Shown here piece by piece: positions 1 to 7,124 of a stretch of 9,685 nt of DNA. Made by a program: the position numbers and the translations under genes. Under the pieces are notes generated by a model. That model was not told where the DNA came from. It saw only the letters and a program-made list of their open reading frames with translations, and ran no database searches. The stretch covers positions 1 through 9,685 of the forward strand of contig JBDSBP010000479.1 in the NCBI GenBank assembly GCA_039921525.1. The letters are read 5' to 3'. The stretch's first letter is position 1; the number at the start of each line of letters is the position of its first letter. Source of the DNA: JADCRZ01 sp039921525. GTDB taxonomy: Bacteria > Bacteroidota > Bacteroidia > Chitinophagales > Chitinophagaceae.

Positions 1-630
1 ACAAAATGTAACTCTATTCCGCGGAATAGGGCATTTGTAAATACTTTGAACATTTTTTATCCCAGTTGGAAACAACTGACTATACACGAATCATCTCCTG
101 GTGGACCTTTATCGGATTATTTAAAAAAGCAAGCCAAAGGCTATACCAGTTCGCATTATTTTGAAGATACCCCGAGAGGTAAATACAAAGGTGAACATCG
201 TTCAGAGGATTTGTCGGCACTGACTTTTGAAGATAACACTTTCGACTTGTTTATAACATCCGATGTTTTTTAACATATAATGGAACCCAAAAAAGCTTTC
301 TCGGAGATAGCAAGGGTCCTTAAACCAGGCGGAGCACATATATTTACGACGCCCTGGTACCCGTTGATTGAAAAATCGGTTCAGCGGGCAAAAATGGAAG
401 ATAATAAATTGATTCATCTTGAAGAACCTGTTTATCATGGCAATCCGATAGCTGCAGATGGGTCACTTGTTACATTCGACTGGGGGCGAGACTTCACCAG
501 ATTAATATTCGATTCAAGCAAGCTTTATACAACTGTATATCTTGAGAAAAATATCAGGTATGGCCTAGACGGTAAGTTCCTCGAAGTTTTTATCAGCGTA
601 AAAAATTTATCTGCCAATATTAAATTGTAG
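1..630 (+). pseudogene. SAM-dependent methyltransferase (type 11-like), interrupted by an in-frame TAA; 5' end outside window
   Basis: Frame 1 is open from base 1 to a TAA at 271-273 and resumes in the same frame to a TAG at 628-630. The two halves join into one class I methyltransferase. The N-terminal part has CNSIPRNRA, like the CxxCGSxxRxRA lead of a common glycan-cluster methyltransferase family, then IHESSPGG (glycine-rich SAM-loop equivalent) and FDLFITSDVF. The C-terminal part has EIARVLKPGGAHIFTTPW (post-core motif) and HGNP...SLVTFDWG. In relatives DVF is followed by EH(V/I)xEP; here DVF-stop-HIMEP, so one G-to-T change turned GAA (Glu) into TAA. An in-frame ATG follows at 280. No frameshift is needed and the rest of the frame looks conserved, so the lesion is recent or a sequencing error. 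It probably methylated a sugar or other glycan component in the cytoplasm; the substrate cannot be told. A TTG at 46 is in frame but homology continues upstream of it, so it is not the real start. Confidence 0.82.
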
Positions 631-793
631 TGTTAGTAAAAGTTGCTGCGTTTTCAAACGGCTAATGATGCGGGGGTACAATGTTATTTGAATGGGATAT
701 TGATAAGGATAATTTATAGTAGTGAATAAGTTAATTGAATTGCCAATCATGTCCACAACATAAATTCAGCTTTATTTGGTAATAAAAAGCTTT

Positions 794-1915
794 ATGAAGA
801 AGTCTCAATCAAAAATTAAAAACATTGCCATAGTTCTTCCTCAATTCCATCCCTTTCCTGAAAATGACAAATGGTGGGGTAAAGGTTTTACAGAATGGAC
901 TAATGTTACAAAAGCAAAGCCTGCCTTTAAAGGACACTATCAACCTCACTTGTCTTCGGACCTCGGTTATTATGATTTAAGACTGCCTGAAGCAATGGAA
1001 GATCAGGCTAATTTAGCAAGAGAATATGGAATCGATGGCTTTTGTTATTATCATTATTGGTTCAATGGAAAACGTTTGATGCGCCAGCCTTTAGATAACT
1101 TGATAAATACGGGTAAACCCGATTTCCCATTTATGTTATGTTGGGCAAATGAAAACTGGACAAGAAGATGGGATGGATTAGAAAGCGAAATCCTGATAAA
1201 ACAAGAGTATAATGCTGAAGATGACGTTCAACACATCAGATTCTTATGTGATTTTTATTTTTCTGATAGCAGGTACATTAGAGTTGATGGGAAGCCTTTT
1301 ATATTAATTTATCGGCCATTATTATTTCCGAATATTCGGGCAACTTTGGAAGTTTGGCGTAATGAAGCGTTGCAAAGGGGTATTGGCGAGCTTTACATTG
1401 GATACATGCAAACATTTTCGTTTAAGGATGCGCCAGAAAAATATGGGTTTGATTGTGCAGTTGGTTTTCAGCCTGACTTCTCGGATTTGCCCAGACATGA
1501 AATGCCGTCATTTTTGGACAAGGTAAAAAACAAACTGAAAATTGCCAGCTCAGTTCACTACTCAAATACTATTGTGTCATATTCAAAATACGTTGATAGG
1601 ATGTTAAAGAAATTTCCATCTCAGCATAACATCTATCCAAGTATATTCCCCGGATGGGACAATTCTGCCAGGCGACAAAACAATGCCATAATATTTGTTG
1701 ATTCAACTCCTTCTGAATTTGAACGTTGGCTAAAATCAATTAAGGCACAGTATTCAAATAAGGATACAATTTTATTCTTAAATGCCTGGAATGAGTGGGC
1801 AGAGGGAAATCATTTGGAGCCTTGTCAAAAATGGGGTAGGCAATATCTTGAAGTAGTTAAAAAAGTTATGAAGGATGATGGAAAGGAGTCAGTGTGGCAA
1901 AAAATAAAGAGCTAA
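794..1915 (+). CDS. WbsX-family glycosyltransferase (GH99-like domain)
   Basis: A 373-residue protein counted from the ATG at 794. An in-frame TTG at 776 would add six residues but has nothing to recommend it. The whole length matches the WbsX family found in O-antigen and rhamnan-type polysaccharide loci. Visible hallmarks are the N-terminal strand IAIVLPQFHPFPEND (about residues 11-25), WWGKGFTEW (27-35), YYHYWFNGKRL (about 85-95), the core CWANENWTRRWDG (116-128), and near the C-terminus NAWNEWAEGNHLEP (330-343). The acidic residues in the WANENW and WNEWAEG segments are the likely active-site carboxylates, by analogy with GH99-like folds. There is no signal peptide or membrane segment, so it probably works at the inner face of the cytoplasmic membrane adding a sugar to the lipid-linked glycan; donor and acceptor are unknown. 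It follows the broken methyltransferase after a 163-bp spacer with stops in all frames and no convincing promoter, and precedes a GT2 gene by 92 bp. Confidence 0.9.
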   Translation: MKKSQSKIKNIAIVLPQFHPFPENDKWWGKGFTEWTNVTKAKPAFKGHYQPHLSSDLGYYDLRLPEAMEDQANLAREYGIDGFCYYHYWFNGKRLMRQPLDNLINTGKPDFPFMLCWANENWTRRWDGLESEILIKQEYNAEDDVQHIRFLCDFYFSDSRYIRVDGKPFILIYRPLLFPNIRATLEVWRNEALQRGIGELYIGYMQTFSFKDAPEKYGFDCAVGFQPDFSDLPRHEMPSFLDKVKNKLKIASSVHYSNTIVSYSKYVDRMLKKFPSQHNIYPSIFPGWDNSARRQNNAIIFVDSTPSEFERWLKSIKAQYSNKDTILFLNAWNEWAEGNHLEPCQKWGRQYLEVVKKVMKDDGKESVWQKIKS

Positions 1916-2007
1916 TGTGTAAGGTAATAAATTTAAAGCGGGGATTCAGAGATTTATATTCCTGGCTAAGCTTTTTTCATGGATCCATCTCAAATGAATG
2001 AACTCAA

Positions 2008-2946
2008 ATGCCCCTTGTAAGCATCATATTACCTAATTATAATCATGAACTTTATTTAAATAAACGAATTGATTCAATCCTAAACCAAACTTACGAGGAT
2101 TTTGAATTGATTATTTTAGATGATTGTTCAAATGATAACAGTAGAGAAATAATAGAAACGTATCGTTCACATAGGAAGGTAAGCAACATTGTTTTTAATG
2201 AGATAAATAGCGGCAGCACCTTTAAACAATGGGACAAGGGAATACAACTTGCAAGCGGAGACTATATCTGGATTGCGGAAAGCGACGATTACTGCGAACC
2301 AACGTTTTTATCAGAATTAATAACTCCGTTGATAAACGACAACGACTTGGTAATATCATTTTGCCAATCTTTATTTGTAACCCCGCAAGGAAAAATAATA
2401 AATAAAACGGAGGCGGATTACTTGTCAGCAAAAATTTCCGGGAAAAATTTCTTAACAAAATATTTGTTAGGATCTAATGCGATTTCTAATGTGAGTATGG
2501 CAATATTAAAGAAGGATATTATTGTATCAGTTTCCAAGGATTATAAGTCCTTTAAGTATTGTGGTGATTGGTTACTTTACGCTAATATGTGCCTGAAAGG
2601 AAATGTTTTTATTTCAGGTAAATATTTGAACTATTATTTAAGGCATGAAAATTCCGTTACGGCTGATTCAACAAAGCTAGGATATGATTTTTTTGAGGGG
2701 AACAGGGTATTTCAATTTATAAAAAGCAGCATCGATATAAACCAAGAAGATATTCAATATGCTCTTAATAAGAGGATTGAACGGTATTTTTACCTCAAAA
2801 AAGAGTTTAGTCTCGATGTACGGCAAAAAGTTATTCAGTCACTGATGTTATTGGATCCATCTATTAAACGCCTGTTTCGAAGAAAGATGGGATTATTGAC
2901 CGTTAGAAAATATATAACTGCATTAAAAAATAAACTTATTTTTTAA
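2008..2946 (+). CDS. Family 2 glycosyltransferase (GT-A fold), paralogue of the gene at 4924
   Basis: A 312-residue GT2 enzyme. The N-terminal GT-A domain opens with VSIILPNYNH (residues 4-13), then IILDDCSNDNS (35-45; nucleotide-binding acidic residues), NSGSTFKQWDKG (67-78), and the metal-binding DxD equivalent in IWIAESDD (87-94). The C-terminal half has YCGDW and GNVFISGKYLNYYLRH, typical of a GT2 subgroup in Bacteroidota glycan loci. There are no membrane segments, so it should act on the cytoplasmic side of the inner membrane, moving a sugar from a nucleotide donor to the growing repeat unit; the sugar cannot be predicted. By hand count 68 of the first 100 residues match the protein encoded at 4924 without gaps. 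The last eight codons and the stop lie inside a perfect inverted repeat (2915-2954), so the C-terminus (ALKNKLIF) is dictated by the hairpin. Start ATG at 2008, aligned exactly with the paralogue's start. Confidence 0.92.
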   Translation: MPLVSIILPNYNHELYLNKRIDSILNQTYEDFELIILDDCSNDNSREIIETYRSHRKVSNIVFNEINSGSTFKQWDKGIQLASGDYIWIAESDDYCEPTFLSELITPLINDNDLVISFCQSLFVTPQGKIINKTEADYLSAKISGKNFLTKYLLGSNAISNVSMAILKKDIIVSVSKDYKSFKYCGDWLLYANMCLKGNVFISGKYLNYYLRHENSVTADSTKLGYDFFEGNRVFQFIKSSIDINQEDIQYALNKRIERYFYLKKEFSLDVRQKVIQSLMLLDPSIKRLFRRKMGLLTVRKYITALKNKLIF

Positions 2947-2954
2947 TGCAGTTA
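2915..2954. terminator. Perfect 19-bp inverted repeat spanning the GT2 stop codon; possible terminator or mRNA 3'-end hairpin
   Basis: The arm at 2915-2933 (TAACTGCATTAAAAAATAA) is exactly complementary to 2936-2954, with only AC between them; as RNA this would form about 18 bp closed by a four-base AACU loop. Only three of the pairs are G-C. The stop codon at 2944-2946 is in the right arm. The T-run is inside the stem (2939-2944) and is not followed by a separate T-tract, so this is not a textbook intrinsic terminator. It could still end or stabilise the upstream transcript, or be the scar of a small inserted or excised palindromic element. The symmetry is seen directly; the role is inferred. 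Confidence 0.5.
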
Positions 2955-3035
2955 AAGATGAAAGGCTTTCAATGCATGTTTCTTGCTTATTTAAATTGGA
3001 GCAAGGATTATATTCACTAAAATCCGCGAGGAATA

Positions 3036-3788
3036 ATGAAAAAAATTGCGAAATGGTTATTTCATTCATTTGGCTTTGAAATCAGACGAGTTGCGGCAAA
3101 AGGAAATTACCGCAGACCTATGGGGAGAATGGATTTGTGTCTAGAAGATTTAAAACAGAGAGGTTTAAAATGTAAGACAATAATGGATGTAGGGGTAAAT
3201 CGTTCTGAATAGAGCAGAATGGCAAAAAATGTGTTCCCGGAGTCTGATTTTTGCCTTATTGAGCCACAAAGAGAAATGAAAGATTATCTTGATGGTTTTT
3301 GTAAGGAGTTTAAAGGATCCGTTTATTTTCTTGCTGGTGCTGGCTCAAAAAGCGGGCAATTAAATTTAACCATATGGGATGACCTGGTTGGGTCATCCTT
3401 TTTACCTAAACAGGATCTTAACCTGGAGGACCAGGGAAAACAAAGACCGGTGGAAATTGTAACTATCGATGAGTTGATTAAAAGTTCAAAAATCGGTGTA
3501 CCCGAAATTATTAAACCGGACATACAGGCCTTTGAATTGGAAGCTTTAAATGGCGCTACTTCAACCTTTGGCATTACTGAAGTTTTTATTATGGAGGTTT
3601 CATTTTTCCGTTTTGCGGAAGCGATGCCGCTTTTTTGGGAAGTAATTAATTTTATGTTTCAGAGGGATTATGTAGTCTATGATTTTCCCGGATTTGCCAG
3701 AAGGCCTTTGGATGGTGCCTTGGGACAGTGCGATATATGCTTTGTCAAAGAGAATAGCTTTTTGCGATCTTCCCATTTATGGATTTAA
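3036..3788 (+). pseudogene. FkbM-family methyltransferase, interrupted by an in-frame TAG and altered in conserved motifs
   Basis: A frame from ATG 3036 (GAGGA at 3028-3032 just upstream) to TAA 3786-3788 encodes a 250-codon FkbM-type protein with an in-frame TAG at 3210-3212 (codon 59). The residues around the stop read DVGVNRSE-stop-SRMAKNVFP; FkbM proteins usually have D(V/A)GAN.G.(W/F/Y)S here, so the TAG most likely replaced TGG (Trp). Two further core positions look damaged: Gly is replaced by Ser57 in the SAM-binding loop, and the usual K-(L/I)-D-(V/I)-(E/Q)-G motif reads KPDIQAFE (160-167), with Pro and Ala instead of the hydrophobic residue and Gly. The intact FkbM at 7125 keeps both glycines. 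The upstream fragment is 58 residues. An ATG at 3219 could restart 189 residues, but these lack the SAM loop. Several motif changes plus a stop point to real decay, not a single read error. The original role was probably O-methylation of a glycan sugar. Confidence 0.8.
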
Positions 3789-3892
3789 CATTTAATAAAG
3801 TACTGGTTCCGGGATAGGCAATCAAAATAATGAATATAGCCCCTGGCGCATACGTTAATATATCCTACAAAAAATAGATTTCAGTAGAATTT

Positions 3893-4888
3893 ATGGATCT
3901 TTCAATTATTATATGTACTTACAATCCTGACCAAAAAGTATTTGGGAAATGCCTGAATGCAATAAGAAGCCTTCGAACCGATGGTATAAATATAGAAGTG
4001 ATAATAGTAGATAATAATAGCTCAACCCCTCTATCCTCATTAGAATACGTAGCTGAATTTTTAAATGAAGTGTCTTGTAGCAGATTAATAATTGAAAGAA
4101 ACCAGGGTCTTTCGCATGCCAGAATTGCAGGCTTTCATTCTTCATCAGGGGACAAAATTATTTTTTTTGATGATGATAATGAGCCTTTCTCTGACTACGT
4201 TGTAAAGGCAAAAGAAATTCTTGATAATAGACCATTTGTAGGAATAATGGGTCCAGGTCAGATAAATGTTGAGTATATAGATGGGGTAGATCCATGGATC
4301 AGCCAACACTTAAATAAATATTTCCAGGAAAAGAACCAGGAAAGGGAAGAATATGTCTTGTCAATTGTGAGTTGGGCTCCGTGTTATCCACCAGGTACCG
4401 GTCAAATTATCAGGAGATTTGTTTTTGAATCGTACCTCGAGATGTTTCTCAAAAAAAAATTGAAAACTTTAGATAGATATGGTGAAAGTTTATCAAGTGG
4501 CGGAGACAGCCAGATGATTTGGAGCAGCATCAATTTGAACTATGCTGTGGGCCATCATCCTGACTTAAGACTTAATCATTTGATTCCCAAAAAAAGAGCC
4601 AATCTCAAATATATAAAAAGGCTGAGTTATTATTTAGATTTAAGCGGGAGAATGGCATTTGCCGAAATGTATCCTGACAAAAGTGGTTCCCTGCCCCAGT
4701 TTAAAACATCAACTTTTTTGTATGATCTTTTCAAGGTATATTTTAACGGAGTAAAAAATAAGCAAATTAAAAGTATAAATATAAATGTTTGGGGCTTAAT
4801 TGGACGCAACCAGGCATATATAAATATCGCAGGAAATACCCCGCCGTTTCTTTTCAAAACTGTAAAACGATTATTATCTGTATCATAG
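3893..4888 (+). CDS. Family 2 glycosyltransferase (WcaA-like)
   Basis: A 331-residue GT2 protein, distinct from the pair at 2008 and 4924. The N-terminal GT-A domain shows LSIIICTYNPD (residues 3-13), EVIIVDNNSS (35-44), RNQGLSHARIAG (69-80) and the metal-binding IIFFDDDNEP (89-98). The mid-domain has PPGTGQIIRR (166-175) and the acceptor-side SLSSGGDSQMIW (199-210), in the place where many GT2 enzymes carry GGEDxxL and which supplies the probable catalytic base. A basic C-terminal stretch (about 235-250, rich in Lys and Arg) could help membrane contact, but no transmembrane helix is seen. It would transfer a sugar from a nucleotide donor to the glycan intermediate in the cytoplasm; the substrate is unknown. 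It lies 104 bp after the broken FkbM gene and 35 bp before the next GT2 gene, so those two glycosyltransferases are very likely co-transcribed. The start ATG at 3893 precedes the first conserved strand by two residues. Confidence 0.9.
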   Translation: MDLSIIICTYNPDQKVFGKCLNAIRSLRTDGINIEVIIVDNNSSTPLSSLEYVAEFLNEVSCSRLIIERNQGLSHARIAGFHSSSGDKIIFFDDDNEPFSDYVVKAKEILDNRPFVGIMGPGQINVEYIDGVDPWISQHLNKYFQEKNQEREEYVLSIVSWAPCYPPGTGQIIRRFVFESYLEMFLKKKLKTLDRYGESLSSGGDSQMIWSSINLNYAVGHHPDLRLNHLIPKKRANLKYIKRLSYYLDLSGRMAFAEMYPDKSGSLPQFKTSTFLYDLFKVYFNGVKNKQIKSININVWGLIGRNQAYINIAGNTPPFLFKTVKRLLSVS

Positions 4889-4923
4889 CGTTCCGCAAAG
4901 AGTCTGTACAATAAAATGTATTC

Positions 4924-5865
4924 ATGCCCAAAGTTTCAGTAATTATTCCGAACTATAATCACGCTCTATACCTGGAGCAGCGAATTGAAACCGTGTTTAA
5001 TCAAAGTTGGCAGGATTTTGAAGTTATTATACTGGATGATTGCTCAACTGATAATAGCCGCGATATTATTGAACGATACAGGACGCATCAGAAGATTAAG
5101 CATATAGTATATAATGATGTAAACAGCGGAAGCACATTTAAACAGTGGGATAAGGGAATAGAATTATGCGCAGGAGAATTTATCTGGATTGCAGAAAGTG
5201 ATGATTGGTGCGAACCATTTTTTTTGAACGAGGTAATGAGTGGAATGCTTGGTGACAGTAATTGTGTATTGGGCTATTGCCAGTCAATTTGCATTGAGAA
5301 TGATAACAAAATAAAATGGCAATCATACTATGAATACATAGGTAATTGTATCGAGGGAAAAAGTTTTATTGAGCGTCATATGCTGACAAATAATGCAATT
5401 TTTAATGCTAGCATGGCGGTATGGAAAAGGGAGATTTTTTTGAAGGTGTCTAAAGAGTATATGGATTATCATTATTGCGGAGACTGGCTTTTCTGGATTG
5501 AGGTATCCAGGCATGGTAATGTGTTCGTGTCGGGAAAGTTGTTGAACTATTTCAGAAAACATAAGCAGGATGTTAGTGGATTGGCTATACAAAGCGGGCA
5601 AAATTTTATAGAAGAGCTTACTATGTTCGTGTTGATTTATGAACGTAAATGGATATCTTATGGGAATCTTTTGGAGAGCCTGAAAAGCGAATATGTTCCT
5701 TATAAAGCTGTAGCCCGGAATTTAAATTCAGCGACAAGGAAAAGGATTGAGGCTTTGTTTTTTACGATTCCATATGCTAAGTCGGATTTAAGATCTCACT
5801 ATTTTAGTTTTTATTCAAAGTATGCGATACGAAAAATAATAAAAATGGTGGGATTGGTAAACTGA
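4924..5865 (+). CDS. Family 2 glycosyltransferase (GT-A fold), paralogue of the gene at 2008
   Basis: A 313-residue GT2 protein colinear with the one at 2008: VSVIIPNYNHALYL (residues 4-17), IILDDCSTDNS (35-45), NSGSTFKQWDKG (67-78), IWIAESDDWCEP (87-98), then later YCGDWLFW and GNVFVSGKLLNYFRKH. The nucleotide-binding acidic residues and the ESDD metal site are intact. Identity to the paralogue is about two thirds over the first 100 residues and falls off toward the C-terminus, which fits shared donor or core chemistry with a different acceptor (inference). There is no signal peptide or membrane helix. It starts 35 bp after the preceding GT2 gene and is followed by the largest spacer in the window, so it is probably the last gene of its transcription unit or module. 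The donor sugar and linkage cannot be read from the sequence. Confidence 0.92.
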   Translation: MPKVSVIIPNYNHALYLEQRIETVFNQSWQDFEVIILDDCSTDNSRDIIERYRTHQKIKHIVYNDVNSGSTFKQWDKGIELCAGEFIWIAESDDWCEPFFLNEVMSGMLGDSNCVLGYCQSICIENDNKIKWQSYYEYIGNCIEGKSFIERHMLTNNAIFNASMAVWKREIFLKVSKEYMDYHYCGDWLFWIEVSRHGNVFVSGKLLNYFRKHKQDVSGLAIQSGQNFIEELTMFVLIYERKWISYGNLLESLKSEYVPYKAVARNLNSATRKRIEALFFTIPYAKSDLRSHYFSFYSKYAIRKIIKMVGLVN

Positions 5866-6034
5866 TACCCGGGTTATAATTTGCATCATCATTGTCTTCG
5901 GATTATGAATGTATTGACAAATTTAGGTACACTCTAATTTAAATTTTAACCTGCTATTGACTTTAAACAAAACTTATAGCACGCAAATCTATTGTCAATA
6001 AACAGAAGGTTTACCATCTCAACAAAAACGATAA
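5866..6034 (+). promoter_or_regulatory. 169-bp spacer with three TATTGAC copies; candidate promoter/operator for the epimerase module
   Basis: This is the longest gene-free stretch. TATTGAC occurs at 5912-5918 and 5955-5961, and its reverse complement GTCAATA at 5994-6000. The outer two extend to a 9-bp inverted pair, TATTGACAA (5912-5920) and TTGTCAATA (5992-6000). A TTGACA (5914-5919) lies 15 bp before TAATTT (5935-5940), a short-spaced resemblance to a housekeeping promoter, but no good match to the Bacteroidota TAnnTTTG element was found. The last copy ends 34 bp before the epimerase ATG. Repeats are seen; regulatory function is conjecture. Confidence 0.3.
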
Positions 6035-7105
6035 ATGAAAAAATTATTAGTTACTGGTTCTTCTGGATTGATTGGTTCAGAAGTTTGCGTGCATTTTTCA
6101 CAATTAGGTTGGGAAATTCATGGCATTGATAATAATCAGAGAGCCGTTTTTTTTGGACCGCATGGTGATACGCGTTGGAATCAGCAAAGACTTGAGTCAA
6201 AACTTCCGGGTTTCGTTCACAATGAACTTGATATTCGTGATCGGAATGGCATTATTCAATTGGTGGCGGCCATTAAGCCGGATGCAATTGTTCATACGGC
6301 AGCCCAACCCAGCCATGATCGTGCTGCTGCAATACCTTTTGATGATTTTGATACAAATGCCGTTGGTACCCTTAATCTTTTAGAAGCAACGCGCAGATAT
6401 AGTACACGAATTCCTTTTGTGCACATGAGTACCAATAAAGTGTATGGCGACGCACCCAACAGTATTAAAATGAATGAACTGGAAACCAGGTGGGATTATG
6501 CTGATGAAGTGTATATGTATGGTATACCTGAAAATTTTACCATCGACCAAAGCAAGCATTCCCTTTTTGGTGCATCAAAAGTAGCTGCCGATGTAATGGT
6601 ACAGGAATATGGCCGTTATTTTGGACTGCCTACATGTTGCCTCAGGGGCGGATGTTTAACCGGTCCAAATCATACTGGGGTTGAGTTGCATGGCTTTTTA
6701 AGTTATCTCGTGAAATGCAATCTTGAAGAAAAAGAATATATCATCTTTGGTTATAAGGGAAAACAGGTAAGGGATAATATACATTCATTTGATGTTGCCC
6801 GTTTTATTGAAGAATTTATTGCGGCTCCGCGAATAGCCGAAGTGTATAATCTGGGGGGCGGAAAGGAAAACACCTGTTCAATTCTCGAGGCCTTTCAGAT
6901 CACCGAAAGCATTAGTGGAAAGAAGATGAAATACAGATACGAAGAAACAAACCGGGAGGGAGATCATATTTGCTATTACAGCGATCTTCGTAAAATGAAA
7001 GAGCACTTTCCAGGATGGGATATCACCAAGTCTGTTAAGGATACTATAAACGAAATTGTAGAAAACTGGCAAAAAAGATTATCCGGAATTTTGATCTTCG
7101 GATAG
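6035..7105 (+). CDS. NAD-dependent sugar-nucleotide epimerase/dehydratase, CDP-paratose 2-epimerase-like (extended SDR)
   Basis: A 356-residue extended short-chain dehydrogenase/reductase. The N-terminal Rossmann fold has LLVTGSSGLIGS (residues 4-15) with the TGxxGxxG NAD loop and Asp32 after the second strand as the probable ribose-binding acid. DIRD (66-69) follows, then HTAAQPSHD (87-95) and the substrate segment STNKVYGD (132-139), which resembles tyvelose/CDP-paratose epimerases. The SDR YxxxK signature is FGASK here (Phe178, Lys182), so the usual catalytic Tyr is absent. The C-terminal substrate domain has RGGCLTGPNH (204-213), GYKGKQVRDNIH (239-250) and YNLGGGKENTCS. The enzyme would oxidise, epimerise or otherwise modify a nucleotide-activated sugar in the cytoplasm for the downstream transferases. 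Sampled G+C is somewhat higher here (near 48% in two lines) than in its neighbours. The start ATG at 6035 fits the fold exactly; the next gene begins 19 bp after the stop, so the two are probably co-transcribed. Confidence 0.88.
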   Translation: MKKLLVTGSSGLIGSEVCVHFSQLGWEIHGIDNNQRAVFFGPHGDTRWNQQRLESKLPGFVHNELDIRDRNGIIQLVAAIKPDAIVHTAAQPSHDRAAAIPFDDFDTNAVGTLNLLEATRRYSTRIPFVHMSTNKVYGDAPNSIKMNELETRWDYADEVYMYGIPENFTIDQSKHSLFGASKVAADVMVQEYGRYFGLPTCCLRGGCLTGPNHTGVELHGFLSYLVKCNLEEKEYIIFGYKGKQVRDNIHSFDVARFIEEFIAAPRIAEVYNLGGGKENTCSILEAFQITESISGKKMKYRYEETNREGDHICYYSDLRKMKEHFPGWDITKSVKDTINEIVENWQKRLSGILIFG

Positions 7106-7124
7106 ATCTCAATAAAAAATTAGC

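Noticed and set aside
631..793. Spacer before the WbsX gene as a hidden gene or regulatory RNA
   Set aside because: All frames are stop-rich. It shows only a trivial CGTTT/AAACG inverted repeat and a one-mismatch TTTATTTG at 771-778 with no partner element at the right distance.
1915..2001. 28-codon frame overlapping the end of the WbsX gene (ATG at 1915, TGA at 1999-2001)
   Set aside because: Too short, with no recognisable motif and no supporting context. The A of its ATG overlaps the WbsX stop, but this is common by chance in A/T-rich sequence.
2222..2458. Open frames on the minus strand opposite the glycosyltransferase, FkbM and GT-B genes
   Set aside because: They are short, lie wholly opposite strongly conserved coding sequence and encode nothing recognisable.
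271..3212. Stop-codon reassignment or programmed readthrough as explanation for the two in-frame stops
   Set aside because: The stops are different codons (TAA and TAG) at sites expected to encode different residues (Glu and Trp), and all other genes end normally with TAA, TAG or TGA. Nonsense mutations are simpler.
5914..5940. TTGACA / TAATTT as a firm housekeeping promoter
   Set aside because: The 15-bp spacing is short, the second element is a weak match, and Bacteroidota promoters usually follow a different consensus. Kept only as a low-confidence part of the spacer entry.
6120..6383. Alternative + strand frame of 87 codons inside the epimerase gene
   Set aside because: It overlaps the NAD-binding domain of a clearly conserved protein in another frame and has no motif of its own.
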